Shown here: positions 1 through 6,528 of the stretch, piece by piece
Position numbering within the stretch: the first letter of the stretch is position 1
How the letters are laid out: the number at the start of each line of letters is the position of its first letter
Assembly: GCA_910577525.1 (NCBI GenBank)
Contig: CAJTLI010000019.1
Location: 1-45,725, forward strand
From: an uncultured Oscillospiraceae bacterium
GTDB lineage: Bacteria; Bacillota; Clostridia; Oscillospirales; Oscillospiraceae
Reading direction: 5' to 3'
DNA: 45,725 nucleotides
Notes under the pieces: model-generated
Databases searched by the model: none
Seen by the model: the letters and a program-made list of their open reading frames with translations, nothing else
What the model was told of the DNA's origin: nothing
Translations under genes and position numbers: made by a program

Positions 1-169
1 CACCGCCCGGGCCGCCCGCCCGGCGGCGTCCGCGCTGCCCGTGGAGCAGGCCGGCAGGCCGGCCGGGGCCGAGGACCCGGGACGGACCGCCGCCCTCACC
101 GTGGACGAGCTGGACCGGGCCGTGCGGCGGGACAGCCGGAGATACGACGGCGGGATGACATTGTTTTGA
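1..169 (+). CDS. C-terminal end of a tail-cluster gene (5' truncated)
   Basis: An open frame runs from the window edge (codons begin at base 2) to TGA at 167-169. The visible 55 residues are Ala/Arg rich and end in a charged stretch, RRDSRRYDGGMTLF. The next gene starts 15 bp later behind its own Shine-Dalgarno sequence, so the two are probably co-transcribed. In PBSX-type clusters the gene before the LysM protein is the tape measure, so this may be its C-terminus, but that rests on position only; I do not recognise the fragment itself. Confidence 0.6.
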   Translation, partial: TARAARPAASALPVEQAGRPAGAEDPGRTAALTVDELDRAVRRDSRRYDGGMTLF

Positions 170-184
170 TAGGAGGGGAAACGG

Positions 185-757
185 TTGATTTTATCGCCCA
201 TGCGGTTTAAAAACTTTGTGTGGCCCCACAACCCCAGGGTCTACTCCATCGCCTATGACCGGAAGATCGCGGTGCAGAAGATACCCTTTGGACGATACCA
301 CCTGCAAAGCCTGGGACAGACCCGCCGGGTGCTGAGAGGAGAGGGGGAGTTCGTGGGTCAGGGGGCCTATGACGCCTTTAAGCACCTGGCCTCCGTGTTT
401 TATGAGGAGACGCCGGGGATGCTGGTCCACCCCGTGTGGGCCGCCACCATGGCCTGGTTTACAAAGCTTGAGCTGCGGCAGATCCCACGCAGGGACTATG
501 CGGCCTATTCCTTCGAGTTCTGGGAGGTGGTGGACGGCACGGGGGAGACCAAGCTGTCTGTCCGGCCCGGCCCGGACGGCGGGGAGAACTCCGCCGCCCA
601 GCCCGGGGAGAGCCTGTGGCACGTGGTGGAGCGGGGGGACACCCTGTGGGAGCTGGCCCGGCGGTATGAGGTGGAGCTGAATCAAATTGTGGAGCTCAAC
701 CCCTCCATCCGCAACCCCAACCTGATCTATATCGGACAGAAGGTGAGGCTGAAATGA
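185..757 (+). CDS. LysM-domain tail protein, XkdP-like
   Basis: A 190-residue protein with an N-terminal domain (about 1-130) of the kind found in PBSX XkdP-type tail proteins and a C-terminal LysM domain (about 144-189, WHVVERGDTLWELARRYEV followed by a typical NP..IYIGQKVRL ending). In contractile tails this protein lies between tape measure and hub and is thought to aid baseplate assembly or contact with peptidoglycan. The start is TTG at 185, placed by AGGAGGGG at 171-178. It overlaps the next gene by 4 bp (ATGA), indicating translational coupling. Its length is close to the roughly 220 residues of B. subtilis XkdP. Codon use matches the neighbouring chromosomal genes, which gives no sign of recent transfer. 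Confidence 0.8.
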   Translation: MILSPMRFKNFVWPHNPRVYSIAYDRKIAVQKIPFGRYHLQSLGQTRRVLRGEGEFVGQGAYDAFKHLASVFYEETPGMLVHPVWAATMAWFTKLELRQIPRRDYAAYSFEFWEVVDGTGETKLSVRPGPDGGENSAAQPGESLWHVVERGDTLWELARRYEVELNQIVELNPSIRNPNLIYIGQKVRLK

Positions 758-1707
758 TCCGGTGCTGGGTGACGCTGGGAACCGGCGGCCAGATGGAGCT
801 GCCCACCGCCGTCAGCTGGCGGTTCTGCTACGGCACGGACACCCCCTGCGACAGCTTCTTCCTGCGGTGCCTGTGGGAGCGGGGGCAGGAAAAGCTGCTG
901 TCCGCCGCCTGCCGGTTCTGCGCCGAGTGGGAAAAGGAGCGGGTGTTCACTGGGGTGGTGGACGAGTTCGCCGTGATCTGCGGGAAGGACGGGATGTATC
1001 TGGAACTGTCCGGCCGGGGGATGGCGGCGCTGCTGCTGGACAATGAGGCCATGCCCGCCGAGTATCAGCGGTGCACCCGGGCGGACATCGTGGCCAACCA
1101 CGTGGCCCCCTATGGGGTGGAGGCGGTGGGCGGCGGACAGCTGCCCGCGGTGGCGGGGTTCACCGTCACCAGCGGCGAGAGCGAATGGAGCGTGGTGCGG
1201 CGGTACGCCTGCTATTACGGCGGGGTGGTGCCCCGGTTTGACCGGCAGGGCCGGCTGGTGCTGGACGGGCACTGCGGCGGCGGGGCCCTGCGCATTCGGG
1301 ACGCCGACGCGGTGACGGGCTGGGAATACAGGGAGGAGCGCCACGGCGTGCTCAGCCAGGTGGCGGTGCGCCGCCGGACCACCCAGGGCACCCAGTGGGT
1401 ATCCGACCCCAAGTTCGCCGCCGAGGGCGGACGGGCCCGGCGGGTGATCACCGTGCCCAACACCACCGGAACCGCCGCCATGCGCTATACCGCCGACTAC
1501 CAGCTGCGGGCCGCCCGGCGGGGCAGGGTGCGGATGAAAATCACCCTGGCCGGGGCGTTCCTGGCCTGGCCGGGAGAGCTGGCGGAGGTGGAGCTGCGGG
1601 ACTTCGGGGCCAACGGGCAGTACCGGGTGGCCCAGACCCAGGCGTTCTGCGGCAGCGAGGGGCTGGCCACCACCCTGGTGCTGGGTGAGACGGACAGCAT
1701 GATATGA
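754..1707 (+). CDS. Tail hub protein, XkdQ / gpD-like
   Basis: A 317-residue protein in the position and size range of PBSX XkdQ (about 325 residues), the structural counterpart of the gp27/gpD hub that joins tail tube to spike. The N-terminal half is a beta-rich domain with a segment like VFTGVVDEFAVICGKDGMYLELSGRG, quoted only as a landmark near residues 66-91; the centre contains a LysM-like stretch FTVTSGESEWSVVRRYACYY, a common hub feature. It begins inside the LysM gene's stop codon and is followed 20 bp later by the spike-like gene. Assignment rests on size, order and general pattern rather than on a diagnostic motif. Confidence 0.75.
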   Translation: MIRCWVTLGTGGQMELPTAVSWRFCYGTDTPCDSFFLRCLWERGQEKLLSAACRFCAEWEKERVFTGVVDEFAVICGKDGMYLELSGRGMAALLLDNEAMPAEYQRCTRADIVANHVAPYGVEAVGGGQLPAVAGFTVTSGESEWSVVRRYACYYGGVVPRFDRQGRLVLDGHCGGGALRIRDADAVTGWEYREERHGVLSQVAVRRRTTQGTQWVSDPKFAAEGGRARRVITVPNTTGTAAMRYTADYQLRAARRGRVRMKITLAGAFLAWPGELAEVELRDFGANGQYRVAQTQAFCGSEGLATTLVLGETDSMI

Positions 1708-1727
1708 GAGAAGAGAGGTGAGGGTCC

Positions 1728-2111
1728 GTGTGGCTGAGCGGACAGCACAAACAGCCCGCGGAGTGCGGCGAGGGCCAGATCGGCGTCGTCACAATGAGCG
1801 GGGAGGAGAACGCGGTGCTGCTGGACTGCGAGCGGCGGGGGCTTCCAATCTACAGCCCCGGGGGTTACTCCTGGACGCCCACGGTGAACGGAAAGGTGCT
1901 GGTCATCCAGGGCAGAGGGGAGATCCCCTGCATCGTGGGGGCCCCCCAGGGCGGCGAAACTCCGGACGAGGTGAGCGTCAGGGCCAATTCGCTGGCGCTG
2001 GAGGGGAAACAGGCGGAGATCGCGGCGAAGGACCTGGATTTGAAGGCCCAGGTGTACATCAAAGGAGAACGGCTGGAGGATTTTATTATCAGAATCGTGA
2101 GCGCGATATAG
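1728..2111 (+). CDS. Small baseplate/spike-like protein (XkdR position)
   Basis: A 127-residue protein beginning at GTG 1728 behind AGAGAGGTG (1712-1720). Residues about 45-75 (GYSWTPTVNGKVLVIQGRGE) resemble the OB-fold entry of small phage spike or gpV-like proteins, and the C-terminal third (alternating SVRANSLALEGKQAEIAAKD, then KAQVYIKGERLEDF) could form a short beta-helix. It lies where PBSX has xkdR (DUF2577, about 86 residues) but is longer, so it could be either a DUF2577 relative or a gp45/gpV-type central spike. An alternative frame starting at 1718 was rejected because it contains unlikely Arg/Gly-rich composition. Confidence 0.65.
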   Translation: MWLSGQHKQPAECGEGQIGVVTMSGEENAVLLDCERRGLPIYSPGGYSWTPTVNGKVLVIQGRGEIPCIVGAPQGGETPDEVSVRANSLALEGKQAEIAAKDLDLKAQVYIKGERLEDFIIRIVSAI

Positions 2112-2150
2112 AATCGTGAGTAATATTTGGGTGAAAGGAAGGCGGATGAG

Positions 2151-2501
2151 ATGAGCCTGCTGCTGAAACAGCGGGATTACACGGCCGACGGAAACGGCGG
2201 GGTGGCGGCGGTCCAGGGGGGAGAGGCGCTGCTGAACGAGGTGCTGTTCCGGCTCACCGTCCGGCGGGGGAGCTTCCCCTTCCTGCCCGGACTGGGCAGC
2301 CGGATGCACCAGCTCCGGCGGGAAAAGCCCTCCGCCTGGGAGACGCTGGCCCAGCAGTTCGCCGTGGAGGCCCTGGCGGAGCTGGACGGCGTCACCGTGA
2401 CCGGGGCGAGGGTGCGCGAGGAGGCCGGCGTGCTGGCTGCGGAAGTGAGCCTGCTGTGGCAGGGCGCCCAGCTGCCGGTTCAGGTCTGGTTGGAGGGATA
2501 A
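2151..2501 (+). CDS. Baseplate wedge protein, gp25 / XkdS-like (DUF2634)
   Basis: A 116-residue protein when started at ATG 2151, which has AAGGAAGG eight bases upstream; an upstream in-frame TTG at 2127 has no ribosome binding site. The pattern GGEALLNEVLFRLTVRRGS followed by FPFLPGLGS and an EALAEL..VTVTGA.V ending is that of the gp25-like/DUF2634 wedge family, in which this fold initiates sheath assembly on the baseplate. It lies between the spike-like gene and baseplate J, as in PBSX (xkdS-xkdT). The protein is slightly shorter than B. subtilis XkdS (about 142 residues). Confidence 0.8.
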   Translation: MSLLLKQRDYTADGNGGVAAVQGGEALLNEVLFRLTVRRGSFPFLPGLGSRMHQLRREKPSAWETLAQQFAVEALAELDGVTVTGARVREEAGVLAAEVSLLWQGAQLPVQVWLEG

Positions 2502-2505
2502 GCGT

Positions 2506-3582
2506 TTGATCACATTAGAGGAAATTTACCAGGGGCTGGCGTCGGAGTTTCAGGCGCAGACCGGCCAGACCGCCGGGGGGAGCAGCGAGCTGGCGGTGCG
2601 CTTTTACGCCGTGGCGGCCCAGCTCTACAGCCTGTATGTCCAGGCGGAGTGGACCCGGCGGCAGTGCTTCCCCCAGACGGCGGAGGGGGAGGACCTGGAC
2701 AAGCACGCTAAGCTGCGGGGCGTGACCCGGCGGAGGGCCGCCCCCGCCACGGGCACGGTGCGGTTTTACGTGGACGAGGCCCGGGAGTCGGACACCGAGG
2801 TGGCCCAAGGGACGGTGTGCATGACGGCGGGAGGCGTGCGCTTTACCACCGACAGGGATGGGGTGATCCCGGCGGGAGAGGCCTGCTGCGAGGTGCCCGT
2901 GACGGCGGTGGAGGCCGGAACCGAGGGCAATGTGGGCCAGGGCACGGTGGTGTACATGGCCCTGCCCCCCATCGGCGTGGTGGCCTGCGCCAATCCGGAG
3001 GCCCTGTCCAACGGGCAGGACGAGGAGAGTGACGGGGAGCTGCGCCGCCGGGTGCTGGCCACCTTCCAGCGGCTGGCCAACGGGGCCAACACCGCCTTTT
3101 ACCGGGAGACGGCCCTGTCCTTTGACGGCGTGGCGGCGGTGACGGTGCTGCCCCGGAACCGGGGGGTGGGCACGGTGGACGTGGTGCCCGCCGCCCAGGG
3201 GGGCGTCCCCGCCCAGGCCATGCTGGACGCCCTCCAGGCCCACTTCAGCCGGGTGCGGGAGATCGCCTGCGATGTGAAGGTGCTCTCCCCCACGGTGGAG
3301 CCGGTGGACGTGTCGGTGAAGCTGTGGGCCAAGGCGGGGCGGAGCTATGAGGAGACGGCCCTGGCGGTGCGGGACAGGCTGGAGGAGTGGTTTAACGGGG
3401 AGCGGCTGGGCCAGCCCCTGCCCCGGGCCCAGCTGGTCTCCCTGATTTACGCCGTGGACAGCGTGGCCAACTGCCGGCTGGTCAGCCCGGCGGCGGATCT
3501 GCCGCTGAGCGGCGTGACGCTGCCAGTGCTGGGACAGCTGACCATCGCCAAAGGCGGCGCGGACGGGGAGGAGAACGGGTGA
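2506..3582 (+). CDS. Baseplate J-like protein, XkdT homologue
   Basis: A 358-residue protein matching the length of XkdT (about 348). The series VARKAxLRGVTRRRAAPATG-like N-terminal region, then GVIPAGEACCEVPVTAVEAG and EGNVGQGTV near residues 115-150, and ESDGELRRRVLA near residue 175, is typical of the baseplate J / gp47 family that forms the baseplate wedge rim. The start is TTG 2506, supported by GGAGGG at 2492-2497 inside the end of the preceding gene. It overlaps the next gene by 4 bp (GTGA). The gene is intact and in the same reading pattern as the others in this tail operon. Confidence 0.88.
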   Translation: MITLEEIYQGLASEFQAQTGQTAGGSSELAVRFYAVAAQLYSLYVQAEWTRRQCFPQTAEGEDLDKHAKLRGVTRRRAAPATGTVRFYVDEARESDTEVAQGTVCMTAGGVRFTTDRDGVIPAGEACCEVPVTAVEAGTEGNVGQGTVVYMALPPIGVVACANPEALSNGQDEESDGELRRRVLATFQRLANGANTAFYRETALSFDGVAAVTVLPRNRGVGTVDVVPAAQGGVPAQAMLDALQAHFSRVREIACDVKVLSPTVEPVDVSVKLWAKAGRSYEETALAVRDRLEEWFNGERLGQPLPRAQLVSLIYAVDSVANCRLVSPAADLPLSGVTLPVLGQLTIAKGGADGEENG

Positions 3583-4175
3583 AGCTGAGCTATGAGGACT
3601 ACATGGTGTCGCTGCTCCGGCCGCTGGGGGCATACGACCTGGGAAGCGGAACCATCAACCGGGGAGAGCTGGCTGCCTACGGCAGGGAGCTGGACCTGGC
3701 GGACCGGGAGCTGGAGGATACGGCCCGGGAGATGAATCTGACCACCGCCAAGGACTTCGGCCTGGAGCGGGTGGAGGCCCTGCTGCCCTACCGGCCGGTG
3801 TGCGTGACGGAGGACCAGCGCCGGGCGGCGCTGGCGGCGCTGCTGCGCATCAGCGGGGACAGCTTCACCCCCCAGGCCATCAACGACACCCTCCGGGGCT
3901 GCGGCCTCAACGCCAGGGCGGAGGAGGGGGAGCTGCCGGGCTATGTGAAGATCTACTTCCCCGACGTGGCGGGCATACCCGAGGGCTTTGAACAGCTGCG
4001 GGCCATCATCGAGGAGATCCTGCCCAGCCACGTGGACATCACCTATGTGTTCTGGTACAATACCTGGGCCATGGTGGCGGACCGCCACCCCACCTTCGGC
4101 GACGCCGGGGAGACAGGGCTGAGCTGGTATGGGCTGGCCATCGAAAACGACGGACATCTGGCGGATATCTGGTGA
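3579..4175 (+). CDS. Tail protein, XkdU / YmfQ / gpI-like (DUF2313)
   Basis: A 198-residue protein beginning at GTG 3579, overlapping the baseplate J gene. Length and position match XkdU (about 194 residues), which like P2 gpI links baseplate J to the fibres. The N-terminus (MVSLLRPLGAYDL.SGTINRGELAAYGRELDLADRE) and the centre (RRAALAALLRISGDSFTPQAIN) are typical of the family. The C-terminal part ends in a short segment rather than continuing into a fibre domain. In phages a tail fibre gene normally follows; here a strong hairpin begins five bases after the stop codon, so this is the last gene of the cluster. Confidence 0.82.
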   Translation: MKLSYEDYMVSLLRPLGAYDLGSGTINRGELAAYGRELDLADRELEDTAREMNLTTAKDFGLERVEALLPYRPVCVTEDQRRAALAALLRISGDSFTPQAINDTLRGCGLNARAEEGELPGYVKIYFPDVAGIPEGFEQLRAIIEEILPSHVDITYVFWYNTWAMVADRHPTFGDAGETGLSWYGLAIENDGHLADIW

Positions 4176-4180
4176 GAGAG

Positions 4181-4213
4181 GGGAGGCCCCGCCCTCCGGC
4201 GGGGCCTCCCTTT
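4181..4213 (+). terminator. Terminator of the tail operon
   Basis: A perfect 13-bp GC-rich stem (4181-4193 with 4198-4210) with a CTCC loop, followed by only three T before an A-rich run. The stem is very strong but the U-tract is short. Confidence 0.7.
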
Positions 4214-4242
4214 AAAAAAAATAAAAATTTTTATATCAACCC

Positions 4243-4271
4243 TTGACAAATCCGCCTGCCTATCGTATAGT
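4243..4271 (+). promoter_or_regulatory. Near-consensus sigma-A promoter for the structured RNA
   Basis: TTGACA (4243-4248), 17-bp spacer, TATAGT (4266-4271), preceded by an A/T-rich stretch at 4213-4236 that could act as an UP element. Predicted transcription start near 4277, which coincides with the first base of the first RNA helix. Confidence 0.85.
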
Positions 4272-4276
4272 ATAGA

Positions 4277-4585
4277 CAGAAAGGAAAAGGTGAGTCCGAT
4301 GTACTAACTAAGACCGCACCAGCCTCTTTCTGCGATTGGGAAACGCAAAGTGAAACGCAGCCTCGGCTCGTTCCAAACACGCTTTTGAAAGCGACGGAAG
4401 CCAGATTCAGTCTGAAGCCTACCATTGTTTGAGGAAACAGAGAGACAACAGTTTCAGGCGGAACCCCAACGCAACCCAGTCCGGCGAAAGAGACGCCGGA
4501 AGAAAGTGAAGGTAAAGGCCCTTGGACAATCAAACCCAGAAGTAAGCCCCCAGCCGCGGATGTAGGACGGCTGGGGGCTTGGTGT
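4277..4585 (+). ncRNA. Structured non-coding RNA, family not assigned
   Basis: No convincing ORF lies here, but helices are dense. CAGAAAG 4277-4283 pairs with CTTTCTG 4326-4332 and encloses GGTG-A-GTC pairing with GAC-CG-CACC (4289-4320). TTGG..AACG 4336-4345 pairs with CGTTCCAA 4369-4376. Small hairpins lie at 4380-4393, 4402-4414, 4426-4439 and 4481-4499. A 13-bp stem (4544-4556 with 4568-4580) closes the region but has no T-run after it. I see none of the conserved cores of RNase P, SRP RNA, tmRNA or a T-box. The raiA-motif RNA, common in Firmicutes, is my first candidate by size and the look of the first domain, but this is recollection only. The 3' end is uncertain. Confidence 0.6.
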
Positions 4586-4590
4586 GTCTG

Positions 4591-4668
4591 GGGGAGAGGA
4601 GGAGAGGCGCAATGAGCGAGCTTTCGCCAGAGGCGAAAGCGAGGGATATGGAGCTTGCTCCGACGATG
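4591..4668 (+). repeat. Dispersed repeat module L, copy 1
   Basis: GGGGAGAGGAGG...AATGAGCGAGCTTT...GATATGGAGCTTGCTCCGACGA. It aligns over about 75 bp with 9401-9477 downstream of murC, and its last 18 bases also match 7694-7711. In both long copies a strong hairpin lies just upstream. Confidence 0.7.
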
Positions 4669-4800
4669 TCACGCTGCGCAGACAGCTGCCGCTCGGCCGC
4701 TTTCGCTCTGACTCGGCCTGGTCTGTGGGGCGCACAGCGCCCCTCCGCTCGGCCTCGCTCCGCTCCAAGCTTCCTCGCAGCTGTCTGCTCCGCGCTTCCT
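4669..4800 (-). repeat. Dispersed repeat module R, copy 1
   Basis: Related to 30748-30880, 32295-32432 and (opposite orientation) 40677-40817. Shared blocks read on the plus strand include TCACGCTGCG, GCTCGGCCGCTTTC and CGCTCCAAGCTTCCTCG. Read on the minus strand, all four copies keep one frame in register (KRG...E.AW..AR, then RSES.RA in three of them). From 4801 to 4880 I see nothing recognisable. Confidence 0.75.
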
Positions 4801-4880
4801 TTTAGCGCCTTTGCCCGAGAACGGCGGGAAAGGGGACAAAACCTTATGGAAAAATTAAGGGGCATTCCACGGAAAAGGGC

Positions 4881-4909
4881 TTGCAAAATCAGGATTCATC
4901 TAGTATGAT
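4881..4909 (+). promoter_or_regulatory. Promoter of mreB/mbl
   Basis: TTGCAA (4881-4886), 17-bp spacer, TATGAT (4904-4909). It leaves a leader of about 110 nt before the start codon at 5026. Confidence 0.75.
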
Positions 4910-5025
4910 TAACGAGTATACCCGCAATGGGTGTTTATGGATATGACTATTCGGCGCGCGTTTGGGGCAGACTTCCAAAGAAACAGATGCTGTCAGAGCG
5001 CGGGATCAATACAGGAGTGAAAAGC

Positions 5026-6048
5026 ATGTTTGTAAAGGATATCGGCATCGACCTGGGCACCGCCAGCGTGCTGGTTTATATCAAGGACAAGGGCATCGTG
5101 CTGCGGGAGCCGTCGGTGGTGGCCCTGGACAAGAACACCGGCAAGCTGCTCAAGGTGGGCACCGAGGCCCAGCAGATGCTGGGCAAGACCCCCGGCAACA
5201 TCGTGGCCATCCGCCCTCTGCGGGAGGGCGTTATCTCCGACTATGACATGACGGAGCGGATGCTGCGGGAGTTTATCCGCAAGGTGGCCCCCATCCGGGT
5301 GTTCAAGCCCCGGGTGGTCATCTGCGTGCCCTCCGGCATCACCGAGGTGGAGGAGCGCGCCGTGATCGACGCCGGCATTCAGGCCGGCGCCCGGCGGGTG
5401 TACCTCATTGAGGAGCCCCTGGCCGCCGCCATCGGCGCCGGGGTGGACATCACCCAGCCCGACGGCCATATGGTGGTGGATATCGGCGGCGGCACCGCCG
5501 ACATCGCGGTCATCTCTCTGTCCGGCATTGTGGAGTCCGCCTCCATCAAGGTGGCCGGAGACGCGTTCAGCGAGGCGGTGGTCAAGTACATCCGCAAGCG
5601 GCACAACGTCCTCATCGGCGACCGCACCGCGGAGGAGCTGAAAATGACCATCGGCTGCGTCTTCCCCCGGCCAGAGGAGATCTCCATGGAGGTCAAAGGC
5701 CGCTGCCTCATGACCGGCCTGCCCCGGGTGTTCTCCGTCACCTCCAGCGAGATGATCGAGGCCTTCGAGGAGCCCTGCTCCCGGATTCTGGAGGCCATCC
5801 ACGGCGTGCTGGAACGCACCCCCCCCGAGCTGGTGGCCGATATCTCCAGCAACGGCATTATCATGACCGGCGGCGGGTCCCTGGTCTGGGGCTTTGACAA
5901 GCTCATTGAGTCCCACACCGGCATCGAGACCTATGTGGCCGACGACGCCATCTCCTGCGTGGCCCACGGCACCGGCAAGAGCTTGGACTGGGTGAACGAT
6001 ATGCAGGACGGCACCATGAATATCTCCCGGAGCCGCCAGATGCTGTAA
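5026..6048 (+). CDS. mreB: Rod-shape actin homologue MreB/Mbl
   Basis: A 340-residue cytoplasmic, membrane-associated actin-like ATPase that organises the elongation machinery. Motifs: phosphate-1 DIGIDLGTASV (about residues 5-15), phosphate-2 VVDIGGGTADI (near 160) and the adenosine motif MTGGGSLVWG (near 290). The start at 5026 has AGGAG eight bases upstream and gives the usual family N-terminus; an upstream in-frame ATG at 4927 lacks a ribosome binding site and would add 33 atypical residues. The gene is monocistronic: own promoter, own terminator, no mreC or mreD nearby. That isolation is more usual for mbl or mreBH than for the mreBCD operon copy, and I cannot decide among the paralogues. 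Confidence 0.92.
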   Translation: MFVKDIGIDLGTASVLVYIKDKGIVLREPSVVALDKNTGKLLKVGTEAQQMLGKTPGNIVAIRPLREGVISDYDMTERMLREFIRKVAPIRVFKPRVVICVPSGITEVEERAVIDAGIQAGARRVYLIEEPLAAAIGAGVDITQPDGHMVVDIGGGTADIAVISLSGIVESASIKVAGDAFSEAVVKYIRKRHNVLIGDRTAEELKMTIGCVFPRPEEISMEVKGRCLMTGLPRVFSVTSSEMIEAFEEPCSRILEAIHGVLERTPPELVADISSNGIIMTGGGSLVWGFDKLIESHTGIETYVADDAISCVAHGTGKSLDWVNDMQDGTMNISRSRQML

Positions 6049-6062
6049 CGCACAAAACGTAC

Positions 6063-6096
6063 CGCCGCCCTCCCCGCCGGGGAGGGCGGCGTTTTT
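6063..6096 (+). terminator. Terminator of mreB/mbl
   Basis: A 13-bp GC stem (CGCCGCCCTCCCC paired with its complement around a GCC loop) followed by TTTTT at 6092-6096. Confidence 0.9.
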
Positions 6097-6136
6097 GGTC
6101 CTTCCTTAAGAAATTTTAAAAAGTGCCTCCGGGATA

Positions 6137-6167
6137 TTGACAGAGCAATATTATACAAGATATAATA
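6137..6167 (+). promoter_or_regulatory. padR promoter with overlapping palindromic operator
   Basis: TTGACA (6137-6142), 18-bp spacer, TATAAT (6161-6166). The inverted repeat TATTATA-N5-TATAATA at 6149-6167 covers the spacer end and the -10 box, where a bound PadR dimer would exclude RNA polymerase. Autorepression is an inference. Confidence 0.75.
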
Positions 6168-6189
6168 CTGCTCGAGAGGAGGGCTTGAC

Positions 6190-6528
6190 ATGGCTTTTGC
6201 GATAGGCCCGCAGCTGCTGGACGGCTGTGTGCTGGCGGTGCTGTCCCACGGGGACGCCTACGGCTATGTGCTCACCCAGCGGGTAAAGACCCGGCTGGAA
6301 ATTTCGGAATCCACCCTCTATCCGGTGCTGCGGCGGCTTCAGCGGGACGGGCTGCTGAGGGTTTACGACCGCCCCTATCAGGGCCGCAACCGGCGGTACT
6401 ACGCCATCACCCCGGTGGGCCGCACCCAGCTGGAGCGCCGCCGGGAGGAGTGGCGGCAGTTCCGGGACGGCGTGGAGGAGCTTTTGAAGGAGGAAGAGGA
6501 CGATGGACAAACTGACCTACTTAGCTGA
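6190..6528 (+). CDS. PadR-family transcriptional regulator
   Basis: A 112-residue cytoplasmic winged-helix regulator. The N-terminal segment GPQLLDGCVLAVLSHGDAYGYVL and the recognition segment ISESTLYPVLRRLQRDGLL are the PadR signature, and the wing RRYYAITPVGRTQLERR follows. GAGGAGGG eight bases upstream sets the start. It overlaps the following membrane-protein gene by 26 bp, the common PadR-DUF1700 arrangement in Firmicutes, in which the regulator represses its own operon until an envelope signal is sensed. A palindrome over the -10 box fits autoregulation. The effector is unknown. Confidence 0.93.
   Translation: MAFAIGPQLLDGCVLAVLSHGDAYGYVLTQRVKTRLEISESTLYPVLRRLQRDGLLRVYDRPYQGRNRRYYAITPVGRTQLERRREEWRQFRDGVEELLKEEEDDGQTDLLS

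Noticed and set aside
1..4213. Calling the tail genes a complete prophage
   Set aside because: No integrase, capsid, terminase, lysis or fibre gene is visible in the window; only the distal tail part is seen.
4277..4585. Assignment of the structured RNA to 6S, RNase P, SRP or tmRNA
   Set aside because: The conserved cores (for example the GAGGAAAGTCC box of RNase P or the SRP Alu/S-domain tetraloop context) are not seen.
4530..4908. Short ORFs across the repeat region upstream of mreB
   Set aside because: Lie in repeat modules; no good start signals. Possible coding in module R is kept as a finding instead.
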